From the NCBI RefSeq assembly GCF_000719095.1, contig NZ_JOEH01000010.1, positions 1 to 64,000 of the forward strand: a DNA stretch of 64,000 bases, read 5' to 3'. Shown piece after piece: positions 43,016-50,027 of the stretch (positions are counted from its first letter, which is position 1; each line of letters begins with the position of its first letter). The stretch comes from Streptacidiphilus jeojiense. Lineage in GTDB: Bacteria; Actinomycetota; Actinomycetes; Streptomycetales; Streptomycetaceae. The position numbers were made by a program, and so were the translations under genes. The notes beneath the pieces are model-generated. The model had not been told where the DNA came from and did not search any database. It worked only from the letters and a program-made list of their open reading frames with translations.

Positions 43016-44475
43016 CCCGCGGGGACCTCCAGTACCTCCACCCGGGTGCCCGCGGCGACCCCGCCGGGCGGCACCACCGCCAGGCCCTCGGCCAGGGCCA
43101 GCCCGCGCAGCATCGCCGGACCGTCGAAGGCCAGCGGCACCGCACCCCGCTCGGGGAGGACCACCGGCAGCAGCCGGGTGTCGGTGGGATGCCCCGGCAG
43201 CGGTACCGCGGCCTCGACCAGATAGGTCGCGGTACGGGGGAAGCCGGCCAGGGCGCGCAGCAGCGGTTCGGCGAGGGTGACCACCCCGGCCACCGCCGCC
43301 AGCGGATTGCCGGGCAGCCCGACCAGGTGGCGGGGCCTGTCCCGGCCCTCCACCGGCGGCAGCGCGGCCAGCAGCATGGGGTGGCCCGGGCGCACCCGCA
43401 CACCGTCGACCAGCAGTTCCGCACCGACCTCGGCGAGGGCGCGGTGCAGGTAGTCCACCGGTCCGGCCGCCGTGCCCCCGGTGGTGACCACCACGTCGGC
43501 GGGGCTGCGCCGCAGCGCGTCACGGAGCAGGCCGAGGTCGTCACCGACCCTGCGCACGGCGCTGATCCGCGCGCCGTGGGCGCGCAGCCAGGGCGGCAGC
43601 AGCGGGCTGAGCGCGTCCCTGGTGCGCCCCGCGCCGGGCAGCCCCGAGTCCAGCAGTTCGTCGCCCAGCACCAGCAGTTCGACGGTGGGACGGCGGTGCA
43701 CGGTGAGCAGGTCGCAGCCGGCCGCCGCGGCCAGGCCGAGGACGGCGGGGGTGACCGTGGTGCCCTGCGGCAGCAGCGGCTCTCCGGTACGGCACTCCTG
43801 GCCGCGCGGCCGGATGTCCCGGCCCTGCTCCAGCGGGTTGCCGCCGCGGTCGTGCAGCAGCTCGGCGCCGCTGCGGTCGCGGCGCACACCGCCGTCCTCG
43901 CGCCGGAGCACGGCGGTGGCGCCCGGCGGCAGCTGCGCCCCGGTGGCGATCCGCACGGCGGTGCCGTCGGGCAGCGGCACGGTGCTGCCGCGACCGGCGA
44001 GCAACTGGTCGCTGTTGTCGGGCCGGGCCGGACCGATCCGCCACGGGCCGGGGCCGGAGACCGCCCAGCCGTCCATGGCGGAGGTGTCGAAGGCGGGCAG
44101 GTCGGTGAGGGCTTCCAGGGGGGCGGCCAGAGCCGCGCCGAGCGCGTCGGCGAAGGGCAGTCGCACCGGCGGGAGCGGCCGGACCACGGCGCGCAGAGCC
44201 CGTCCACGCGCCTGTGCCCAGCCGAGCGGCCCGGAAGGACTGCTCTTGGCCCCGGCACCGGCGGCCTCGTCGGCGGCGTAGTCGTAGGGCGCGGGGGTCG
44301 CCGGCCCGGCTCCGGGGTGCCGACCGGTCCCTGACGGTCGGCCCGGCTCCGGAATGGGCGCGGTGTAGTCGAACGGCGCACCCTCCGCCGCACCCGCGCC
44401 GCTCACCACGGCCGTACGGACCAGGAACGGATAGGCGTCGAGCAGGTCCCCATCGGTGCTCTCCTCACCACCCAT
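43012..44475 (-). CDS. moeA: Molybdopterin molybdotransferase MoeA, 487 aa
   Basis: MoeA inserts molybdenum into adenylylated molybdopterin. The markers are ALEALTDLPAFDTSAMDGWA, RIATGAQLPPGATAVLRRED, VVTTGGTAAGPVDYLHRA (molybdopterin-binding) and HLVGLPGNPLAAVAGVV. An N-terminal extension of about 95 residues is not shared with most MoeA. The ATG overlaps the DUF6457 gene stop. It is longer than typical MoeA (about 400 residues), partly because of this extension. Confidence 0.92.
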   Translation of the reverse strand: MGGEESTDGDLLDAYPFLVRTAVVSGAGAAEGAPFDYTAPIPEPGRPSGTGRHPGAGPATPAPYDYAADEAAGAGAKSSPSGPLGWAQARGRALRAVVRPLPPVRLPFADALGAALAAPLEALTDLPAFDTSAMDGWAVSGPGPWRIGPARPDNSDQLLAGRGSTVPLPDGTAVRIATGAQLPPGATAVLRREDGGVRRDRSGAELLHDRGGNPLEQGRDIRPRGQECRTGEPLLPQGTTVTPAVLGLAAAAGCDLLTVHRRPTVELLVLGDELLDSGLPGAGRTRDALSPLLPPWLRAHGARISAVRRVGDDLGLLRDALRRSPADVVVTTGGTAAGPVDYLHRALAEVGAELLVDGVRVRPGHPMLLAALPPVEGRDRPRHLVGLPGNPLAAVAGVVTLAEPLLRALAGFPRTATYLVEAAVPLPGHPTDTRLLPVVLPERGAVPLAFDGPAMLRGLALAEGLAVVPPGGVAAGTRVEVLEVPAG

Positions 44476-44828
44476 CAGCCCGACTCCCCGCCGTTCGACG
44501 CCCCGCCGTTCGACTGTTCGGCGCTCGACTGTTCGGCGACCCAGCGCCCGACCAGCGCCACAACCTTGCTGTTGGCCTCCGCCACCGCCCCGGCGCCGCC
44601 GCCGGCCTGCGCCGCCGCATAGCCGACCAGGAACGCCGTCAGCGGGGCGGCGGGGCGGGCCACGCCATGGGCCACGTCCTTGGTCATGTCCAGCAGACCG
44701 GGTACGTCGACCTCCAGGTCGATCCCCAGTGCGGTCTTGGCTTCGGCGATCCAGTCATTCAGCACCGTCCCATCGTCGCCGATCCCAGGGTCAGGAGCGT
44801 GCAAGGTAACGTTTCGCTGTCGTGTCAC
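44475..44828 (-). CDS. DUF6457 domain protein, 117 aa
   Basis: The core (LNDWIAEAKTALGIDLEVD, then LDMTKDVAHGVARPAAPLTA and FLVGYAAAQAGG) matches my memory of DUF6457, a small helical domain usually found beside or fused to mobA-like genes. The GTG start overlaps the upstream stop as GTGA; an internal TTG (LHAPDPGIG) would lose that coupling. A Ser/Asn/Gly-rich tail ends the protein. It may assist molybdenum cofactor transfer, but no experiment is known to me. Confidence 0.75.
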   Translation of the reverse strand: MTRQRNVTLHAPDPGIGDDGTVLNDWIAEAKTALGIDLEVDVPGLLDMTKDVAHGVARPAAPLTAFLVGYAAAQAGGGAGAVAEANSKVVALVGRWVAEQSSAEQSNGGASNGGESG

Positions 44829-45451
44829 TTCCCTCGCGGTACCCGGGCGCGGGCGTGAGCACGGGCTCGGGCGAGGTCGTCCCAGGTGTCGCAGTCCAGC
44901 GAGGCGCCGTCCGGATCGGCGATCCGACGGGTGGTCAGGCCGCCGACGAGGCGCCGCAGCGGAAGGCCGGCCGGCTCGCCCAGCGCCGTCAGGGCCGCCA
45001 GCAGCGGGGCGGTGCGGTAGGCGGCGGCGAGCGGCTGGTCGCGACCGCCGGCGTCGACCAGGACCGCGGCGTCCACCGCTCCGTCAGCCGATCCGTCCGT
45101 GGCTCCGTCCAGCCCGCGGAGCAGCACCGCGGCGGTCGCCGGCTCGAAGAACGGCAGGTCCGCGGCGAGTAGCAGGATCCGGTCCGCGGTCACCGACGGC
45201 AGTGCCGCCGCCACCGCCGCCACCGGTCCGCCGCCCGGCGGCTGCTCGCGCACCCAACCGACGGGCCGGCCGGTCGGCCGCCGGGGACCCACCACGACCG
45301 TGCTCCGGGCACCGGCGCAGCCGGCCAGCACCCGGTCCAGCAGCGCGGTGCCGTCGACCTCCAGCGCCACCTTGTCCGTCGCACCGCCGAACCGCCGGGC
45401 CGCACCGCCGGCGAGCACCACCGCGTCGTACGCACCGAGCCCGTCGTCCAT
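44825..45451 (-). CDS. mobA: MobA-like NTP transferase, 208 aa
   Basis: The nucleotidyltransferase motif AVVLAGGAARRFGGATDKVAL is complete. LLLAADLPFFEP supplies the metal-binding aspartate, and VREQPPGGGPVAAVAAAL fits the family. MobA converts Mo-MPT into Mo-MGD using GTP. The gene heads the coupled run mobA-DUF6457-moeA-channel. The related MocA acts in Mo-MCD formation; GGAARRFGG is typical for both, so the exact type is uncertain. Confidence 0.8.
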   Translation of the reverse strand: MDDGLGAYDAVVLAGGAARRFGGATDKVALEVDGTALLDRVLAGCAGARSTVVVGPRRPTGRPVGWVREQPPGGGPVAAVAAALPSVTADRILLLAADLPFFEPATAAVLLRGLDGATDGSADGAVDAAVLVDAGGRDQPLAAAYRTAPLLAALTALGEPAGLPLRRLVGGLTTRRIADPDGASLDCDTWDDLARARAHARARVPRGK

Positions 45452-45484
45452 CCGACCAGTATGGATCCACTCCGAGGCCCCGGA

Positions 45485-46663
45485 TCAGAGCCGGTGCTCC
45501 GCCAGCACCGTCGCGACCTCGTCCTCGAAGGCGGCCGCCGGGCCGAGGAACAGCTCGAAGTGCTTGGCCCAGGCGTGGTAGCGGTGCAGCGGGTAGTCGA
45601 GGTCCGCACCCATCCCGCCGTGCAGGTGCTGGGCGGAGGCCGCGACCGAGCGGACGCCCTCGGCCGACCAGACCTTGGCGGTGGCCAGGTCCGCGGCCAG
45701 CGGGATGCGCTCCGGGTCGTCCGTGCCGTCCGCCGCGGCGACGAGGCCGATCCGCCAGGCCGCCTGCCAGAGCGTGACCTCCATCGCCCGCAGGTCGATG
45801 TAGCGGTCGGCGACCTGCATCGACACCGCCTGGAAGGTGGCGATGGGGTGCCCGAACTGCTGGCGCTTGCCGGTGTAGTCGGCGGTCATCCGCAGGATCT
45901 GCTCCCCCAGGCCCAGGCACAGCGCCGCCGTGCCGACGATCAGCAGTCCGCGCAGGTGGAGCCAGTTGGCGGCGTCCGGCGCCGGCTCCCCCAGCTGCGC
46001 CGAGGCGTCGACCCTGGCGCCGTCGAAGACCATCTCCGCGGCGAGTTCCCCGTGCGCGGTGACCTGGCGGCGCAGCTCCACCCCCGGGGCGTGCGGATCC
46101 ACCAGCAGCAGCAGTGTGCCCCGGTCGGAGCGGGCCGGCACCACGATCCGGTCCAGCACCTGGGCGGCGCTCACCCCGGTCTGCACCCCGTCCAGGATCC
46201 AGCCGCCCGGGGACCCCGTCGGCCCGTCCGCCGCCACGGCGCGTACGCCCTGGTCGGCCGGTTCGTGCCCGGTGCGGCCGTGCGGGGCGACGCCGAGCAG
46301 CAGCCGTCCCGCGGCGACCTCCGGCAGCAGTTGCCGGCGCTGGGCCTCGCTGCCGTAGCGCTGCACGGCGAGCGCGGCGGCGCCGGTCTCCAGCAGCGGG
46401 ACCCGGGCCAGCACCCGCGCCGACTCGCGCAGCACCAGGCACCAGGCCACCGGGTCCAGGCCCGAACCGCCGTACTCCTCGGCGAGTGCGATGCCCAGCA
46501 GGTCGGACTTGGCCAGGCGCTGCCACAGCTCCCGGTCGATGTCCGCGGCCACGGGATCGGCATTGACAGCGGGGCTGGGCACACCGTCCGGAGCGACATC
46601 GGCGAAGGCCGCGCGGGCGGCTTCGACTGCGGCCTGCTGCTCCTCGGTGAAGGTGAAGTCCAC
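45485..46663 (-). CDS. Acyl-CoA dehydrogenase, 392 aa
   Basis: The N-terminal helical domain starts VDFTFTEEQQAAVEAARAAF. ALAEEYGGSGLDPVAWCLVL, the FAD-contact region and the C-terminal helix bundle (VASAQHLHGGMGADLDYPLH) follow. The GTG start has AAGGGGAG upstream. The last segment HRYHAWAKHFELFLGP lacks the classical catalytic glutamate position that I would expect, so the catalytic base is uncertain; many FadE proteins place it differently. KstR-like and TetR-like palindromes lie upstream, suggesting sterol or fatty-acid control. Confidence 0.87.
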   Translation of the reverse strand: MDFTFTEEQQAAVEAARAAFADVAPDGVPSPAVNADPVAADIDRELWQRLAKSDLLGIALAEEYGGSGLDPVAWCLVLRESARVLARVPLLETGAAALAVQRYGSEAQRRQLLPEVAAGRLLLGVAPHGRTGHEPADQGVRAVAADGPTGSPGGWILDGVQTGVSAAQVLDRIVVPARSDRGTLLLLVDPHAPGVELRRQVTAHGELAAEMVFDGARVDASAQLGEPAPDAANWLHLRGLLIVGTAALCLGLGEQILRMTADYTGKRQQFGHPIATFQAVSMQVADRYIDLRAMEVTLWQAAWRIGLVAAADGTDDPERIPLAADLATAKVWSAEGVRSVAASAQHLHGGMGADLDYPLHRYHAWAKHFELFLGPAAAFEDEVATVLAEHRL

Positions 46664-46710
46664 GGCTCTCTCCCCTTTGCTGCCTTTGCAGCCCCTGCTG
46701 CCCGACCCCA

Positions 46711-46723
46711 TGACGGACCGTCA
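46711..46723. promoter_or_regulatory. Palindrome TGACGG-A-CCGTCA
   Basis: A perfect 13-bp palindrome, just upstream of the second one. TetR-family operators with TGACG half-sites are common in actinobacteria. It lies in the divergent region between the acyl-CoA dehydrogenase and DUF5819 genes, nearer the former. Confidence 0.55.
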
Positions 46724-46726
46724 GAT

Positions 46727-46740
46727 TAGAACGGGTTCTA
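46727..46740. promoter_or_regulatory. KstR-like operator TAGAAC-GG-GTTCTA
   Basis: A perfect 14-bp palindrome that fits the mycobacterial KstR motif TnnAACnnGTTnnA. KstR represses genes of cholesterol and lipid catabolism. It lies 63 bases upstream of the acyl-CoA dehydrogenase start, so control of that gene is the natural reading. Confidence 0.7.
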
Positions 46741-46890
46741 GTGGATGGGAAGGGCCACGGCGCCGCGGCGGCAACCTGCCGATTCCGGCATACCCACTAA
46801 ACCGGTCAATGGTCCACTCTCCCTGTCACAGGCACCACAGGGTCAGTACCGTTCGGGACGGACAGAGCCTCAGCGAGCGAGCGGACAAGC

Positions 46891-47763
46891 GTGCCAGACC
46901 ATCCGAACCAGGCCGCGCGGGACGGTGCCGCGCCGGACGAGGCGGCGGCGACGCCGCAGGACCGGGACCCCATACCCGGCCTCGCCCCGCCGGGCCCCCG
47001 AGTGCCTCCGCAACGGCCGGCCCCGGACCGGACCCCGGAGCAGGCCGCCGACCGGACGCCGGAGCCCGTACCGGCAACCGCGTCCACGCCTGTGCCTGCG
47101 CTCGCCGCGGACGGCAGCACCCCCCGCCTCTGGTCCCTGCCCGCCCTGATCACCCTCGCCCTCACCGCCACCGCCCTGATCGTCGCCACCGCCTGGCACC
47201 TGGGCACCGTCTTCCTCTCCATAGCCCCCTCCAACCCCGCCTCGCAGCGCTACCAGTCGGCGATCAACTCCCATGTGCTGCCGGAGTTCGAGCAGAACTG
47301 GCAGCTCTTCGCCCCCAATCCGCTGCAGAACAACATCGCCGTCGAGGCCAGGGTGCAGACCCTCGCGCCCGACGGCAGCCGGGCCGAGTCCGGCTGGTAC
47401 GACCTCACCGCCCAGGACATCTCAGCCGTCAGGGGCAACCCGGCACCCAGCCACCTGAACCAGAACCAGCTGCGCCGGGCCTGGGACTACTACACCTCCT
47501 GGCATAACCTCCCGGGCGAGACCTCCCTCGGCACCGGCGGCCCGCTGTCCAAGGAGTACCTGAAGCGCATCGCCCTGCAGCGGATCGGCAGCCGCGACTG
47601 GCAGGGGAACCAGATCATCCAGATCGAGTTCCGCTCGGCCACTACCCCGGTCACCGGACCGTCCTGGACCGCCGCCGCGCAGAAGAAGCAGACCAGCTAC
47701 GTCACCCTGCAGTGGTGGGCGGTCTCCGACGACGACTACACCGGCCTCGGGATCCACGGATGA
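46891..47763 (+). CDS. DUF5819 family membrane protein, 290 aa
   Basis: A disordered Pro/Ala-rich N-terminus of about 80 residues precedes one membrane helix (PALITLALTATALIVATAWH). The outer domain begins with NWQLFAPNPLQNNIAVEAR, whose W-x-x-FAPNP motif recurs in HTTM-associated proteins. The rest is mixed, with RSATTPVTGPSW near the end. The TGA overlaps the ATG of the HTTM gene (ATGA), so the two are translationally coupled and probably form a complex. The GTG start is inferred; upstream bases lack a strong site. Confidence 0.8.
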   Translation: MPDHPNQAARDGAAPDEAAATPQDRDPIPGLAPPGPRVPPQRPAPDRTPEQAADRTPEPVPATASTPVPALAADGSTPRLWSLPALITLALTATALIVATAWHLGTVFLSIAPSNPASQRYQSAINSHVLPEFEQNWQLFAPNPLQNNIAVEARVQTLAPDGSRAESGWYDLTAQDISAVRGNPAPSHLNQNQLRRAWDYYTSWHNLPGETSLGTGGPLSKEYLKRIALQRIGSRDWQGNQIIQIEFRSATTPVTGPSWTAAAQKKQTSYVTLQWWAVSDDDYTGLGIHG

Positions 47764-48980
47764 ACGCATCGACCGGCGTGCTCGCCACCGTGCGCAGCAG
47801 CAGCCTCACCGGCTGGACGGCCTTCACCGGACGGGTCCTCGCGCCCTACCAGGCCGCCGTCGTCCGGATCGGCTTCGCCCTGTGCTTCGGCGGCTTCCTG
47901 CTCCGCGAGTGGCCGCACCGCCGGGTCCTGTACGGCGACCGCTCGGCCTGGAGCCTCGACCTGGCCCGGCAGATGCTCGCCGGCAACCACGCCTTCACGG
48001 TGCTGGCCTGGTCCGGCGGCCGCTGGTGGTTCGAGACCGTCTACGCGGCCGCGATCGTGGTGAGCCTGCTGCTGATGCTCGGCTGGCGCACCCGCGCCAT
48101 GTCGGTGCTGTTCCTGGTGTGCGTGCTGTCGATCCAGAACCGCAGCGTCCTGATCGGCGACGGCGGCGACAACGTGATCCACCTGATGGCGATCTACCTG
48201 GCCTTCACCCGCTGCGGCACGGTCTGGTCCCTGGACGCCCGACGCCGGCGGCTGCACCCGGACCGGGTGGACCGCACCGGCGTGGCGCTCTGGTCGGTAC
48301 TCGGCCTCGCCCTGCTGTTCACCCAGCTCACCGACCCCGGCGGGATGGGGACACTGAGCCCGGGGCTGTACACGTGGAGCACCGTCCTCTGGGCGTTCTG
48401 GCTGCTCAGCGGAGCATGGTGGCTGCTGGACCGGCGTGCGCCGGACGGCGAACCCCGGGCCGTGCTGGACGCGATGGCGACCATGCTGCACAACTGCGCG
48501 ATGCTGGTGGTGATGGTGGAGGTCTGCTTCATCTACGCCACCGCCGGCTGGTACAAGATCCAGGGTTCGCTCTGGCAGGGCGGCACCGCGCTCTACTTCC
48601 CGCTGCACCTCGACTACTTCAACCCCTGGCCGGGACTGTCGCAGCAGCTCTCGGCGCACCCGATCCCGGTCTTCCTGATCAGCTACGGCACCGTCATCGT
48701 GCAGGTCGCCTTCCCGTTCCTGGTCTTCAACCGCCGGATCAAGAACGTCCTGCTGGTACTGATGATGACCGAGCACGCCGCCATCGCGGTGACCCTGGGA
48801 CTGCCCTTCTTCTCGCTGGCGATGATCAGCGCGGACGCGGTCTTCCTGCCCACCTGGTTCCTGGTCCGGACCGGCAACCGGATCTCCCGCTTCGCCACCC
48901 CCCTCGCCACCCTCGTGAAACATGCGTTCACGCGCGGTACCGAACGACCGCACTCCGCCGAAGGAGTGACCACGGTCTGA
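47760..48980 (+). CDS. HTTM domain membrane protein, 406 aa
   Basis: About eight hydrophobic segments carry the HTTM signature regions: LAPYQAAVVRIGFALCFGGF near the N-terminus, GDGGDNVIHLMAIYLAFTRC, and CFIYATAGWYKIQGSLWQGG in the C-terminal half. HTTM is the domain shared with vitamin K-dependent gamma-carboxylase, although most bacterial members have no shown activity. The start ATG overlaps the DUF5819 stop. Together they resemble a two-subunit membrane enzyme of unknown substrate. Confidence 0.82.
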   Translation: MNASTGVLATVRSSSLTGWTAFTGRVLAPYQAAVVRIGFALCFGGFLLREWPHRRVLYGDRSAWSLDLARQMLAGNHAFTVLAWSGGRWWFETVYAAAIVVSLLLMLGWRTRAMSVLFLVCVLSIQNRSVLIGDGGDNVIHLMAIYLAFTRCGTVWSLDARRRRLHPDRVDRTGVALWSVLGLALLFTQLTDPGGMGTLSPGLYTWSTVLWAFWLLSGAWWLLDRRAPDGEPRAVLDAMATMLHNCAMLVVMVEVCFIYATAGWYKIQGSLWQGGTALYFPLHLDYFNPWPGLSQQLSAHPIPVFLISYGTVIVQVAFPFLVFNRRIKNVLLVLMMTEHAAIAVTLGLPFFSLAMISADAVFLPTWFLVRTGNRISRFATPLATLVKHAFTRGTERPHSAEGVTTV

Positions 48981-49028
48981 CAATCGCGTTGCTCATGACG
49001 TCAGCACCACTCACCTGAGAGGGACGTC

Positions 49029-49892
49029 ATGCAACACACCGAACAGCCGACCCTGCAGCACTCCGCCTTCCCGGCCACCGGGCAGCCGATCCGCGTCATC
49101 ATGATCGACGGCGAGCCCTGGTTCGTCACGGCGGACGTGTGTCGGATCCTGGGCCGGTCCAATCCGAGCTGGGCCAACCAGATCGTCCAGCAGCACGAGA
49201 CCCAGACCGTGGATCTGCGCGAGGTAACCCTCACTTCAAGTGAGGGTAAGGACAAAAGCGCAGGTCGGAAAAGCTACGAGCGCGGAAATCCGCTGCTCGG
49301 CGTGGTCAGCGAGAGCGGGCTGTACACGCTGATCATGCGCTCCCGCAAACCCTCCGCCCAGCCCTTCCAGACGTGGGTCACCACCCAGCTCCTCCCCTCC
49401 CTCCGCCGCGGGGACACCGATCTCGCCGCTGAACGCCGACGTATGGCCGAGACCCTTGCCGAGGCCATCGGGCATCAGCCGGTGGACCTGGTGGCCCGGA
49501 TCGACGGAATCCAGGACAGTGACTTCCGCGTCCTCACCGACGGCTCCGTTCACTGCCCGCACGGGCGTACGGAAGTCTGCGTGCCCAAGCGCAGCGAGGA
49601 CAGCGGGCCGCCCTACGGACCGTACTTCCGCTGCCCGGAGGTGAAGCGCGTCGGCATCAGGGGCAGCAGGAGCGTACGCAGCTGCGGCACCATCCGCTTC
49701 GTCGACGTGGTCCGCCGCCTCGCCGCACCCCGCGAGCCGGAGACCCCGGCCGCCCCGCCGCAGGGCCCGACCCCGCCGCAGGCCCCGGTGTCGGCTGGGC
49801 TGCTCTCCCTGAAGATCGGTCAGGCTCGGGTCCTGGGAACGGCGAAGGAGATCGCCGCCCTGCTCAAGGAGATGGGAGTGGAAGCCGGCTAG
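49029..49892 (+). CDS. BRO-N domain antirepressor-like protein, 287 aa
   Basis: The BRO-N domain (about residues 20-130) reads IRVIMIDGEPWFVTADVCRI, SNPSWANQIVQQHE and LYTLIMRSRKPSAQPFQTWV. This domain is typical of phage antirepressors and baculovirus BRO proteins. The C-terminal half has paired Cys (CPHGRTEVCVPKRS, CPEVKRV) and a Pro-rich segment instead of the usual KilAC domain. The AGAGGGACGTC stretch precedes the ATG. No other phage gene is visible, so it may be a domesticated or remnant antirepressor. Its function is not known. Confidence 0.82.
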   Translation: MQHTEQPTLQHSAFPATGQPIRVIMIDGEPWFVTADVCRILGRSNPSWANQIVQQHETQTVDLREVTLTSSEGKDKSAGRKSYERGNPLLGVVSESGLYTLIMRSRKPSAQPFQTWVTTQLLPSLRRGDTDLAAERRRMAETLAEAIGHQPVDLVARIDGIQDSDFRVLTDGSVHCPHGRTEVCVPKRSEDSGPPYGPYFRCPEVKRVGIRGSRSVRSCGTIRFVDVVRRLAAPREPETPAAPPQGPTPPQAPVSAGLLSLKIGQARVLGTAKEIAALLKEMGVEAG

Positions 49893-49937
49893 CCCTGCGG
49901 ACATGTGAAATTGCTGTCCGAGAGCCCCGCGGTGTTG

Positions 49938-49956
49938 CTACGATCCACGATCGTAG
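49938..49956. promoter_or_regulatory. Palindrome upstream of the secreted repeat protein
   Basis: CTACGATC-CAC-GATCGTAG is an 8-bp perfect dyad with a 3-base spacer. About 30 bases further GTGCACAC appears twice (starting near 49976 and 49996). It lies about 70 bases upstream of the next gene start and looks like an operator. Confidence 0.55.
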
Positions 49957-50027
49957 ATACGTCATCCGAACTATCGTGCACACAGGCAGTACTGGTGCAC
50001 ACGTTCGGTTCCTGGGGGGACCTCCGT

